Origin: Sipunculus nudus
Lineage: Eukaryota > Annelida > Sipuncula > Golfingiida > Sipunculidae
NCBI GenBank assembly: GCA_026874595.1
Contig: CM049318.1
Location: forward strand, 7,356,741-7,420,740
Direction: 5' to 3'
Length of the DNA: 64,000 nt
This document shows positions 12,917 through 23,508 of the stretch, one piece after another. Within the stretch, counting starts at the first letter, position 1, and each line of letters begins with the position of its first letter. The translations under genes and the position numbers were made by a program. The notes beneath the pieces were generated by a model that worked only from the letters and a program-made list of their open reading frames with translations, did no database searches and was not told the origin of the DNA.

Positions 12917-13507
12917 TAGAGACCCGAGTGTTGATGTACCATTTAACCATGATGAGTTTTAATCACATAAACGTGTTTGATAAATATCACATTATATAAC
13001 GATCCGTTTTAATTAAATAAAGGCTTGTTTGTCCCCGTTTCGCACATTCAAAGTGTCAGATGACAATAAACAAACGAATTTCAGTAATTAAGTAACAGAA
13101 ATATCCTTAAAAATGGCTGAACGGCATAAAGACGGAAGAACCAATGTACGGTCTATGTCGTAAATAAAGTTGTACCGTAAAGATGTCGTAGATGGTTCTA
13201 TGGTAAGCCGAAATCATTATAAACATTTTATGTAAATGCCGCCTTGTAATTATTATGTTAGTCTGATTGCAGGTCCGACCAGCAGTTAACATTGCAAGGG
13301 CGCCGTAGTTCGACTGATTACCACTAGATGGCGAAAGATGTCGGAAGGTGTCGGTGTTTTGTGCGATCACTGCGCCCTCTGGCATCTTATGCTCTCAGTG
13401 TCGATTCAACCACAGACCAAGCTCCTAACGTATCACCGATTTGCTGGAACATCACAGAGAAGACTGTGCTGATACTGCTGATGTACACGATGTGATTGTC
13501 GTGTATA
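12917..13507. promoter_or_regulatory. Two CTCF-like motifs in opposite orientation, otherwise non-coding
   Basis: CCACTAGATGGCG at 13321-13333 on the plus strand and CCAGAGGGCGCA (reverse complement of 13371-13382) on the minus strand both match the conserved CTCF core CCAnnAGrkGGCrs. They are about 40 bp apart and inverted relative to each other. CTCF is conserved across bilaterians; occupancy here is inference. No gene is seen in the surrounding sequence. Confidence 0.35.
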
Positions 13508-14349
13508 TAAGAACAGTTTCTGTACATAATTTGAAATTAATAATTTGAAAGTCACAGTGAATGGTTGAAAGTTTAAATAGATGCGGAAATGACATGTTTT
13601 ATTATACTTATTATTAAAATAATAATAAAACTGATAATAATGATCTTATTTTTATGTTATTATTTTTATTTTATAATTATTATCATTATTATTTATATTA
13701 TTTATATCATTATAACTAGAAAATTACCCGTTCTTATGCTGCTACGGGTCCACAGCTACACGCTTGGAGATCTGTTGACCAGCATGGGCCGAGTTTACCT
13801 CCTGGATACACACAGTGTAATTTCTAATAGATGGCACCACGATAGGCCCTTCGCAAAATTATGTCGGATTTCACAAGATATATGGGAGAATGCCCCATAA
13901 GACACACTTGGCATCGTCCAATTACTTCAAGTCAAGAACGTGCATCACCTAGATAGTGAAATGATATCTGTTCCGTCTCTCCTGTTTATCGGCTTAAAAT
14001 GCATCATATATTTAGTGAAAAGATATATTTTGATTTGTCTGTTTACTCAGTCACAAGTTCCACCAATTATACATGTATAGCTTACGTTTGAACACGTACT
14101 CGAGACTTCAGTAGGATTTGAGGAGGAAGGGAATTTCCACAGTTCATATTTTCTTCACTGCATTCAGGGGAAAATGTGTGAAAAAGAGATACATGTTGTG
14201 CAAGTATAGCGGAATTAAGTTACTTCGTGATCCAAAAGAATGATGGTTTAGAAGTAGTGGTCGCCCCTTGGTGGTAAAATAGTGTACTGTAACTTTTGCC
14301 GGTTGTAATCTGATAGAAGGCACTGCAATCGCTCCTGGGGGAACATTAC

Positions 14350-14404
<55 letters not shown>

Positions 14405-14619
14405 ACCTGTTAATAAGAACAGTTTCTGTAAATAATTTGAAAATAATAATTTGAAATCATTTAGCCTAACTCGTAGTCACAGTGAATGGTTAAAAGTTTA
14501 AATAGATGCGGAAATAACATGTTTTTTTATTATTCTTATTATTAAAATAATAATAAAACTGATAATAATAATATTATTATTATGTTATCATTATTATTTT
14601 ATAATCATCATTATTATTA

Positions 14620-14656
<37 letters not shown>

Positions 14657-14700
14657 TAATTATTATTATTATTATTATTAGAGATAAAATGTGTGAAAAA
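13508..14700. repeat. Duplicated segment pair rich in (ATT)n
   Basis: The sequence from about 13508 (AAGAACAGTTTCTGTA) through the block TTTAAATAGATGCGGAAAT and the following AT-rich run recurs from about 14412, with an insertion of about 25 bp in the second copy. Long ATT microsatellites lie at 14346-14403 and 14574-14683. Another block beginning AAAATGTGTGAAAAAGAG at 14172 recurs at 14688. No gene is recognised. Confidence 0.8.
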
Positions 14701-15234
14701 GAGACACATGTTGTGCAAGTATATCGGAATAAAGTTACTTCGTGATCCAAAAGGTCACGTGGTCCTATTTGTTTACATGACCTGGGGTCACCGAGCCTGA
14801 AGGAGAGTAGTGAATGGTCTGGCTTTCTCTGGTTGGCTCTAGCCATCATGTGGTGGAGCATCAAAAACACCCCATTGTTTGTTTTTTTAAGTATGTTGAG
14901 CATAATCTCCAATAAAATTGACAGTATTGGTCAATTTTTTTAATCTGTGGCCAATCAAAGAGATGTTGTCCAAATGCTTGTTTGGGACTGCTTGGTGGGG
15001 TATTTTAGGCTTCACTGCATTCGTGCCAGGATGGTTAAAAAAGGAGATACACAAGCCCCCTTTTTCTTGGTCTAGTTTGACTGAAGAAACAACAAATTCT
15101 CAAGTAAAAAAAAAATAATATCAGAAATTATTTTGAAAATTATTTAAAGGAGGTCCAAACCTCAGGTGTTTTATAGATGTTATATAGGGAAAATAAATAC
15201 AGCCTCGTGTCCAAAAGAGTGATGACTTAAAAGT

Positions 15235-15254
15235 AGTGGTCGCCCTCTGGTGGT
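15235..15254 (-). promoter_or_regulatory. CTCF-like motif inside a duplicated block
   Basis: On the minus strand this reads ACCACCAGAGGGCGACCACT, close to the vertebrate and insect CTCF core. Its paralogous copy at 14256-14275 reads ACCACCAAGGGGCGACCACT. Both lie inside the same duplicated repeat block, so the motif has been copied along with the repeat. Binding is not demonstrated. Confidence 0.4.
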
Positions 15255-15320
15255 AAAATAGTGTACTGCGACTTTTGCCTGTTGTAATCTGATAGAGGGT
15301 GCTGGAATCGCTCTGGGGAT

Positions 15321-15344
15321 GGGGGGGGGGGGGGGGGGGGGGGG

Positions 15345-15407
<63 letters not shown>

Positions 15408-15408
15408 G
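15321..15408. repeat. G24 homopolymer followed by (ATT)n
   Basis: Twenty-four uninterrupted G (15321-15344), one C, then about 21 ATT triplets. Minus-strand frames of poly-Asn, poly-Ile or poly-Pro here are artefacts of the tract. Confidence 0.95.
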
Positions 15409-15995
15409 AAATATTCCAGATAGCTGGGCAATCATACAAGAATCATTTAATTACATCTTTCGGGAGGTCCGGAAAACCACCTGGATCAAGGAAAAATGTA
15501 TATTATATTTTTATAATATGGTGCGCTATGGCATTAGATCAGTAAACGGAGCAGTTCTTACCCTCATATAAAATTACGTGGTCCTATTTCTTTACATGAT
15601 CTGAAGGAGAGTAGTGACTGGTTTGGCCTGCTCTGGTTAGCTCTAGCCTTTATACCAGGAGGTCTTTAAAAACCTTTTGTTTGATTTTAAGGTATGTTAA
15701 GCATTATCTCAAAGAAAGTTGATGGTATCAGTCAAATATTTTTAAATCCGTGGCCAATCAAAATTTGTTACTCAAATACATGTGTGGAACTATTTGGAGG
15801 GCTTCACTGCATTCGAACCAGACTTGCCAGAAAATGAGATACACAAGCCCTAATTTTCTTGGCCTTATTTGACCGTAGAAACAACAGATTCCCACTTAAA
15901 AATGTATTATAAGAATTTATTTTGAAAATTATTTAAATGAGGCCCAAATCTCATGTGTTTTATAGACGTTATTTAGGGAAACGATTTCAGCCACG

Positions 15996-17477
15996 TAATG
16001 TACTAAGGGCCAGTCTATTACTACAATTCTCACTCTCTGTATTTCATCATGAATATGTTACATGTAAGGTGCAGGTGTTTAAGTTAATTGGGACTTTGTG
16101 TATTCAAGTGTCAGAGCTGGATTGCCGGGTATTTACATAATGACTGTAATTGCTTAGCCTTGATTACATGGCAACTCCATTCAGTCTAATTGCACTTTCA
16201 TTCAGCTCCTGTGCACACCTTTCTTTAATTGCATCTGTTGTGACACGTCAGGGAAATCTCTGATTGGTTTACAAATGGTTTTATGAATCATTATTGAAGA
16301 TATGTTGTGGGGGTAGAGTCAGTTACACACGGGGGGCCAAGCCCTGAACAGGGGCCTGGTAACCCCTGTATAGTTAAAATAAAGAATATTTTTCATCAAC
16401 TCAGAGATTTGTTAGTTTGTCACCAATGCATCCGGGACCAGTGTATAAGATCTACAACGATCTGCCTTGTTTACTGATCTCACGCCAGTTGGCAGCACGT
16501 GTCAGATCATCATCTTGATCAGGAATTTTTTAAAAAGGAAAAATGCTGCATATCTGACAATGCCATATGGGGGTAATGAGCTGCCTTGGTGGAGGTCTGT
16601 GCTCTCTGAGTATATTTCTAGTTATTATTATCATCATCCAGATGGAATAGAACTCAAAGTGCACTTTGGTCGGAATTGTCCAATGGCATGTTAGTGTGCA
16701 TGTGTGTGAATATATAAATGTGTGTTTGTTTAAGATCCGCTCGACCATGTATTTTCTATGCTATACATTTCATTACCCTATGTACGATACTATACTATAA
16801 TATGCTATGTTATACTATACTATACTATACTATACTTTACTATGAAGTGCAAGTTATTCCATGCTATGCTTTCCTCTTCTATTCTTTACGATACAGTTCC
16901 ATATTATACATTTCTATGACATACTTTCTTATCTCTAAAGAAAATCAAAGATACAGTTGTTACATATGTATTAACACTCACATGAACTGTGAGAATGCAA
17001 CTGTTATTTGTGCAGCCAGGACGTGTGAAGCGCGAACGGCCAAGTCCCTGCAGCCCTCTAACAGAGCCCGTGCTGCAAAACTCAAAAGAGTTCTATCTTC
17101 ACAGATTTTAAAAGGAATGCCTTGTTAATCCATAGTAAGGTGACAAATAAGGTACTAATATGCTGCTTAACATCAAATATGGCCAGGTTTCGACTGCTGA
17201 TTTACCAGTCAGTTTGTCATAGTTGCTTCATATAATAATTATTTTTGTACTGTGTACATTTATATCCTGCATGAACGTTTAGTTTGAACGTTTTGTTGCT
17301 ATATGCCAGCAGCTATTTTTTGTTTGATCAGACGGCAGACTGTTTCTAAGAACTAAACCGTTTTCAGACCGATAAATAAAACAGTTTTAATATTTTATGA
17401 ATAATTATTATGTAAACTTGCTGTGCATGTACCATACCAATCAAACAAAATACGTTCATTTTTAGCTTAGCTGATTG
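15996..17477. other. Non-coding stretch with a TATAC pentanucleotide repeat
   Basis: A degenerate run of ACTAT/TATAC units lies at about 16787-16845. No conserved protein or RNA is recognised; the 136-codon open frame across it is partly repeat-derived. Confidence 0.5.
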
Positions 17478-18965
17478 TAAGTCATCTGAGCTTTAGCAAT
17501 CACCCTTTGTCCGTCGTCCGTCCGGCCGTCTGTCCGTTAACAGAGCACAGATCGTAACCCCTGGACCTAGAATCTTCTCACTTGACATCCGTAGAGGTCC
17601 ATGTAAAATCTCTTTGAAAACCTGAAATAAGGTCTCTGTTACCCATATTCTTCCAGCTATGCGGCTTCGAAGTACCCCCAGAATAATGGAAAATTTCATA
17701 CAAAAGCTCAAGTATCTGAACAACTAATGCATTGATCACCATGATTCCTGGCATGGATATTATGGAGTGTTGAATCAGTTTCTGCAGACTGGTTGCGCCA
17801 CCTGTAATTTTTTCGATTTTTTACGATTTTTTCTCATTTTTTTTACCTTTAAAGATGTGGTCATCTGTTAAAAGGACTCAAATCGTAACCGCTGGACTTT
17901 GAATCTTCTAACTTAACAACAAGAGAGGTCCATGAAAATTTCATTGAAAACCTTAAATAAGGTCTCTGTTACCCAAATTTTTCTGGCTATGGGGGTACGA
18001 TGTATCCTCCCGAATAATGGAAAATTTCATAGAAATCTCACGTATCTGAACAACTAATGCATTGATCACTATGATTCTTTGCATGGATATTGGTCATGAA
18101 ATGTTTCATCAGTTTCTGCAGACCATTGGCGCCACCTGTATTTTTTAAAAGATTTTTTCGTTGTTTTTAAGACCTTTAAAGATGTGCATATATCGTAATG
18201 ACTAGACCTAGAATCTTGTATCTTGACATGCAGAGAAAGCCATGAACAGTCTACATGGAAACCTGAAATTAGATCTGTGTCACCCATATTTTCTGAGCTA
18301 TGTCCCCCAGAATAATGGAAATTTGATACAAAAGCTCAAGTATCTGAACAACTAATGCATTGATCACCATAATTCTTTGCATGGATATTGGTCACGAAAT
18401 GTTTCATCAGTTTCTGCAGACTGGTGGTGCCACCAGTATTTTTTATTTATTTTTTTTTTACATTTTTTTCTTTCTATTTTTTAGACCTTCAAAGATGCGG
18501 TCATCTGTTAACAGGGCACAAATCATATTGACTGGACCTAGAATCTTTCAACTTGACATCCTGGAAGGTCCATGAAAAGTCTCCAAAGAAACCTGAAATT
18601 AAGTCTCTCTAACCCATACCTTTGAGCTATGGCTCTCAAAAGTGCAATCAAAACAATTAAAAGTTGAAAACAAAAGCTTGGCACAAATCAAAACCATTGG
18701 ACCTAGAATCCTCTAATTTGACATCCATACAGGTCTATAAAAAATCTCCTTGCAAACTTGAAATTATAGGTGTCTATAGCTCATATTTTCCAACTTATGT
18801 GACATGTTTGAGCACCCCAGAAATAATGCAAAATACACACGAATTGCGAGATTCCTCAGGAATGGGTGAATGGATTGTCCTAAAATTTGGTGTGCTTATG
18901 CATCTTAATGAACTTAAGCTAACTAGCGTGAATGATGGTGCCACATCCATTTTCTTAATTAGTTC
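17478..18965. repeat. Degenerate tandem repeat, units of about 310-330 bp
   Basis: The anchor GGACCTAGAATCTT (or a close variant) occurs at 17563, 17894, 18204, 18534 and 18699, giving spacings of 331, 310, 330 and 165 bp. Each full unit then carries TTGACATCC, a GGTCCATG..A block, CAGAATAATGGAAA, CTGAACAACTAATGCATTGATCACCAT, TTTCTGCAGAC and a GCGCCACCTGTA-like block followed by T-rich sequence. The last unit is truncated and more diverged. The family resembles dispersed non-coding repeats of molluscan genomes; open frames inside it, including 18664-19074, are repeat-derived. Confidence 0.85.
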
Positions 18966-19388
18966 CCTATGCAAGGACATTTTGTCAACATGTCAGTCGG
19001 ATGAGCGTCATGACCCATGGGTCACTTATTATGCAGACATTGTCCAGATAAAAGGTAAGAAGCTGTTAGTTTAAAATTTAAAATTAACTTTTTTATTTGT
19101 ACACTCGAGTGAAGGCATGGTAGTACCATATCAAGCAATGCCATTTCAGCTTGTGTTGTATATATACTGCTAATTAGGGGCAGATCTTCCCACCTGAACT
19201 ATATCCTATATATTCGGGACCAATAGGTATTCTTGACATTCATACAGACAGACATGCCCGGAGAAGGGTGTGGCCAGTGCTGATGATACTGCCACCTACC
19301 GGCAAAGTGTAGAACTTATTTAGGGTTCTCTGGCCGACTGCCGTGATCAGAGCTGTGCCCGTGTTACGTCTTTCGGTGCAAGGGATCA
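18966..19388. other. Non-coding stretch, nothing recognised
   Basis: Transition from the degenerate tandem repeat to the inverted-repeat element that starts at 19389. No gene, RNA or repeat family recognised. Confidence 0.5.
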
Positions 19389-19731
19389 GGCCAAAAAAAA
19401 TTAAAGGTATTGTTCTCAGGCACCGCCCGAATCAATTTTAAACCCCCGCATCAAAACTTTTTATTTTGATTTTAAATAAAAAAAAAAAATTCCAATTTCG
19501 AGCTGCTGCCGCTCCGACATTTCTTTCAAGAAGATAAAACCATACAATTTCCTTTGTTTTGTAGGGTTTTTACTTATTTAGCAAAATAAAACTGTTATTT
19601 TCATGCTTTTCCCTTATCATCTGACATTCTTATCGAAACATAACAAAAAAATTGTAATAAAAAAAGCGCCCGCCCGCATTGATTTCTGAAAAAATAGTGC
19701 CTAAGAACCATACCTTTTTTTTATTTTGGCC
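19389..19731. mobile_element. MITE with 35-bp terminal inverted repeats
   Basis: The first 35 bases (19389-19423, beginning GGCCAAAAAAAATTAAAGG and ending CAGGCAC) pair with the reverse complement of the last 35 (19697-19731, beginning GGCCAAAATAAAAAAAAGG and ending TAGGCAC) with 30 of 35 identical positions. Subterminal GC-rich CGCCCG blocks also mirror each other. The 343-bp element has no coding capacity, so it would need a transposase supplied in trans. No clear target-site duplication is visible at these boundaries, so the true ends may differ by a few bases. Confidence 0.75.
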
Positions 19732-20382
19732 TTACGTTTTAATTTTTAGATACGTTTTAGTAGAAATCATAAATTCTAACACCCTGAAAGGACTAGGTAC
19801 CAGAGAACAGCTACACCACAGTTGCAAAAATTGCTATTTTTAAGATGGTGATGTAATGCACCAACATTCAAAGTCGTTTCGACTATGCACAGGTCTCTAT
19901 ATGCAATGTTATATTGCTTGCCAATATCACGTTCTCATTAGATATACATGGATTTTTGTTTAAAAGGAAGCATGGTCCAGGAATTTGTAATTTTATTTTA
20001 AACATGTAACGATTAGTGTTGCTAAGCACTGATGTGCACGTCATTACCCTGTAACCTAGTAACTGTTTAAGGTGTACCGCCGTCGTTGACTGGTTTCAGG
20101 TTTTAGATAGCAGTGTAATATTTTGTTGACCCACACACGAGACTTAAAACGCGTGAGTGATACTATAAGGTAGAGGACAATCAATAAACACGTCACTTAT
20201 TTAAATAAAATCCAGGCGATTTTAAAAATTCAGCGTTTTGAACAGTTATAAGTCTTGCACGACTAAAACCAACAAATAGTGACTTTTAATTTGTGTTTTA
20301 TATCATATCATAATGTCTTAGCCTGATGTTTCCTAATGAAATATGAATAAAAACAACTTTTAGCTAAAACTAGAAGTCTTGC
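19732..20382. other. Non-coding stretch, nothing recognised
   Basis: AT-rich, short open frames only; no repeat or RNA signature recognised. Confidence 0.5.
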
Positions 20383-20665
20383 TCCGGCCTCTATGGTCTA
20401 GAGGTGGAGCGCAGGATTCAAACCATGTGGTACCGAATTCGAATCCAAGCGTGAGATTTTTCACGTTCAGGCCCCACCCATGCAGTGTGAGCGCTCTGTA
20501 GGTTTAATGGTCAGATGGTGCCTAACAATCGTGTTTCACTCACAAACGAGTGCTCCTTTCGGGGGTTCCTTGGTGTTATGCCCCAGCAATGGGATGACAC
20601 ACACAGGGCCCGCAGGAATGGCAAACCATTCGAAACCTGAGTCAAATTTAAAAAGGGAGGCGGTT
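20383..20665 (+). mobile_element. tRNA-derived SINE
   Basis: The head has an A-box-like TGGTCTAGAGG (20394-20404) and a B-box-like GAATTCGAATCC (20435-20446) at tRNA-like spacing, followed by a conserved-looking non-tRNA body with CAGGCCCCACCCATGCAG. This is the layout of a polymerase III SINE. The right boundary is estimated from the change to unrelated sequence after about 20660. The open frame at 20480-20797 overlaps the body and is not a gene. Confidence 0.5.
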
Positions 20666-21233
20666 ATTAGGCGAAGAATTCTAAGTCTTTTAACGGGGTC
20701 GAAGCAAATGACAAATCCATGGACTGTCCAGAGGAATGGAAGTCGATCTCAAGCCCTTACTCCAGACCATGGAATTTGTTTTGTTCAACAAACTTGAATT
20801 TCTTTGTTATACCATCTACCAGAATCTGACGGTCTGTCCACTCCATCCTTTGCACCATTTTACAACCTAGATCTCAGGCCAATGCTTCACACGCCGACAA
20901 TATGTCATTGCTAAAACTACCGTGTATTTTAAACACGAAACTGAAAAGACCACAGCAGGTTTGTTGTTAAGAAACCAGGTCGGCAACTCACCAACCCCCT
21001 CCCCCCCCCCCTCCCCGAGGAAAGTCCCTCCCCTTTTCAGTACATGTATCATTCCCTGTTAAACATCACCAGCTTCATGTGTCTCATTGTGATACAAATT
21101 AATTATAGAAGCACTCGTGAATTTTAACTTTTTCAGCTTACCTGTGATAAAAAATAAAGTTCGTCTATCGGCTTTCCTCCATTACCTGTCCGTTAAAAGC
21201 TTGTTATTCAGATTTTTTGCGGTATATTAATGT
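20666..21233. other. Non-coding stretch, nothing recognised
   Basis: Includes a C-rich tract at about 20996-21016. No gene recognised. Confidence 0.5.
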
Positions 21234-21361
21234 ATAATGGGCCAAGAGTGCCGCCAACAAAATTGGGGCGCCCCCTACATTATTTTGGTTTTGTTTTTCG
21301 TTTTGTGTGTTATGGGCCCTATTTATAATACGAAATCGCACTCTGCATCGTGGCCCATTAT
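21234..21361. mobile_element. Small hairpin element (MITE-like, about 128 bp)
   Basis: ATAATGGGCCA at 21234-21244 is the exact reverse complement of TGGCCCATTAT at 21351-21361. The pairing continues inward (AGAGTGC with GCACTCT) after a 6-base bulge on the right arm. No coding capacity and no obvious target duplication. Confidence 0.45.
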
Positions 21362-21654
21362 TGCAGCCGTGGTGTAACTATTAAGAAAATGAAAGTACCT
21401 GCATCATCACATATATCATCTGTCAACATATATCATCTGTTATCATGTTTCATTCAAAAAGCCCAAACAGCATACCAAAAGTAGACTTTTAAAGGCGGTA
21501 TAAATAATAAAACGAAACTGTTAATGGCTAATTCAGGATTATTTGGTATTATTATTTGTTGTTAAAGCGAAGCGTGCATTGTGTTTATTATCGATTACCA
21601 ATAAAAAAAGTAAAAATACTTAATGGTGCACAGAAAGTAATACATTAATATACA

Positions 21655-22351
21655 CACTGTGTTACAGATGTCTGTTTTATTGTGAGCTGTTGACATGTCT
21701 CTTTTATTGTGCGCTGTTGACATTCTGATTCGTGTTTGACTCAAGCCCAGGGCGTTGCTGTGCTACAGCGTTCCTTGTTCTAGCTGGCCGGGTGCGGCCC
21801 ACGTGTTAATCTTGGGCTTTCGCCTGGCCGAACCGGGCCGGCCCACGTGTGAAGCCTGGCATGTAGAAGCACAGTGTTCTTGTTCTATATGTTTCCTGCA
21901 ACGCGTGTGTACTGTGTATCATGTTAGGTTCTTTGGATTGTTCGAAAATGGAAAGTTCTCGGCTTGAGGTGAAAAGTTATAAATAAGGGGCTGTGTTTTA
22001 GAAATAGTAACGGATTTAATTAGTCTGCAGTTTGCCTTAGGATCACTATTAGAACTTCACTTTTGGATTACAACGGGTTGATTATGTGATTGAACTGGAC
22101 TGTTATTCTCTGAGAAGATTTATGCTTTAAAGGACTTTTGTCGCTGTGACAGTGGTGGTATCCAGGTACTGTGCACTTTATTTATATACTTGTATTGATT
22201 TACTATTGTTCTTTTGTTATACTGTATAATTGTATTGATTTAGTGTTTTGTAATGTTAGGTCTGTTTGAAGAATAAATTATAATTATTTTTTTAACAAAA
22301 AACACTAACTTCTTTATTCATTCCCGTAGACATTTCACGCTGCCTAGTGTT
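21655..22351 (+). mobile_element. Candidate solo LTR
   Basis: The interval starts near TGTTACAG, contains a TATA box TATAAATA at 21978-21985, an AATAAA at 22272-22277 about 290 bp downstream, and ends near TGTTACA at 22351, an order typical of LTRs. A 27-bp tandem duplication (21668-21694 and 21695-21721) and a repeated GGCCCACGTGT block (about 21797 and 21840) lie in the putative U3. No matching target-site duplication, gag/pol or primer-binding site is visible, so this is tentative. Confidence 0.3.
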
Positions 22352-22826
22352 ACAAAATCTGATTTTTTTTTAATCTCCATTACAAAATTTATGTTCGTCA
22401 CGACCACGTGATCTGGTGATATTAGGTTCCGTAACAACTGATACGTATTTATATGTATATTTATATGAACTGACAATAAAGCATGCGCATTCTGAGAGAA
22501 AGGGAAACCCAAAAATAATGGTCTCACGAACTACAAGACCCTGCTAGGGGTTGGTAATAAGATATTTCAACGTCATATGACATCTTGTTACATCGGTTGG
22601 CCATTACTTCATGCTGGTAGGGAACCCTCTGTCACATGAGTTTCCGAATATATTTAGACATAATCGATATTTTTTTTATTCTAGTCGTAATTTACAGATA
22701 TACTAAATATAGTATTCACAATTGTGTTTGGCGTTAGGGGCCTTTAATGTACCCCCTGTGGTTTTCATGTATGATACTGTGTTGTTTGTTGTTATATAGA
22801 ACAAGAATACACAGAAAAAGTCGGAT

Positions 22827-22898
22827 CACCCCGTATGGGAATCGAACCCATGACCCTCCGATTGCCGGTCGTCTGCTCTACCACTGAGCTAACAGGGA
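22827..22898 (-). tRNA. tRNA-like SINE head, copy 1 (probable pseudo-tRNA)
   Basis: A 72-nt cloverleaf reads on the minus strand: acceptor TCCCTGT with ACGGGGT (6 of 7 pairs allowing one G-T), perfect D-stem GCTC/GAGC, perfect T-arm ATGGG-TTCGATT-CCCAT, A-box TAGCTCAGTGG and B-box GGTTCGATTCC. The anticodon stem has only three of five pairs, and position 33 is C rather than the near-universal U. The formal anticodon would be GGC (Ala). These defects argue for a polymerase III promoter head rather than a working tRNA. Confidence 0.5.
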
Positions 22899-23131
22899 TC
22901 CCCAACTTCCTCTGTGTATCAGCACACTTTCATTGGAACCAGCGAAGTGACGTCACTACTGTGACTGGTATTATACATACTACATGTGTCGACACGGCGA
23001 CTTTGCATGTAGCAGTGATAAACTGATGGCCTTTTATGGTGTGCATCAAATATTTTATAGAAAGATGTTGAATGGCCATGCTGGTCCATCCCATGGAGAT
23101 ATAGAACAAGAATACACAGAAAAAGTCGGAT

Positions 23132-23203
23132 CACCCCGTATGGGAATCGAACCCATGACCCTCCGATTGCCGGTCGTCTGCTCTACCACTGAGCTAACAG
23201 GGA
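23132..23203 (-). tRNA. tRNA-like SINE head, copy 2 (probable pseudo-tRNA)
   Basis: Exact repeat, 305 bp downstream, of the head at 22827-22898, with the same intact A and B boxes and the same weak anticodon arm. Confidence 0.5.
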
Positions 23204-23436
23204 TCCCCAACTTCCTCTGTGTATCAGCACACTTTCATTGGAACCAGCGAAGTGACGTCACTACTGTGACTGGTATTATACATACTACATGTGTCGACAC
23301 GGCGACTTTGCATGTAGCAGTGATAAACTGATGGCCTTTTATGGTGTGCATCAAATATTTTATAGAAAGATGTTGAATGGCCATGCTGGTCCATCCCATG
23401 GAGATATAGAACAAGAATACACAGAAAAAGTCGGAT

Positions 23437-23508
23437 CACCCCGTATGGGAATCGAACCCATGACCCTCCGATTGCCGGTCGTCTGCTCTACCACTGAGCT
23501 AACAGGGA
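23437..23508 (-). tRNA. tRNA-like SINE head, copy 3 (probable pseudo-tRNA)
   Basis: Third exact copy, at the same 305-bp interval. In transcription order (minus strand) it is the first head, next to the 9-bp flanking repeat. Confidence 0.5.

Larger units (their letters stand above)
14755..15995. repeat. Diverged tandem duplication, offset about 830 bp
   Basis: The segment 14755-15205 (ACGTGGTCCTATTT, then GAAGGAGAGTAGTGA, then TGGCCAATCAAA, then GGTGTTTTATAGATGTTAT) is repeated in the same order at about 15576-15990. The copies are clearly diverged by substitutions and small indels. Between them lies a second copy of the 14230-14340 block including the sequence AAGTAGTGGTCGCC. No coding content is recognised. 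Confidence 0.8.

Noticed and set aside
15121-15435. Poly-Asn/poly-Pro or poly-Ile protein
   Set aside because: Reading of the G24 and ATT microsatellites on the minus strand.
18664-19074. 136-codon plus-strand gene
   Set aside because: Its first part is the truncated fifth unit of the 310-330 bp tandem family; no domain is recognisable.
22827-23508. Three functional tRNA-Ala genes
   Set aside because: A and B boxes and T-arm are good, but the anticodon stem has two mismatches and position 33 is C. Identical tandem copies inside a flanked element fit SINE heads better.
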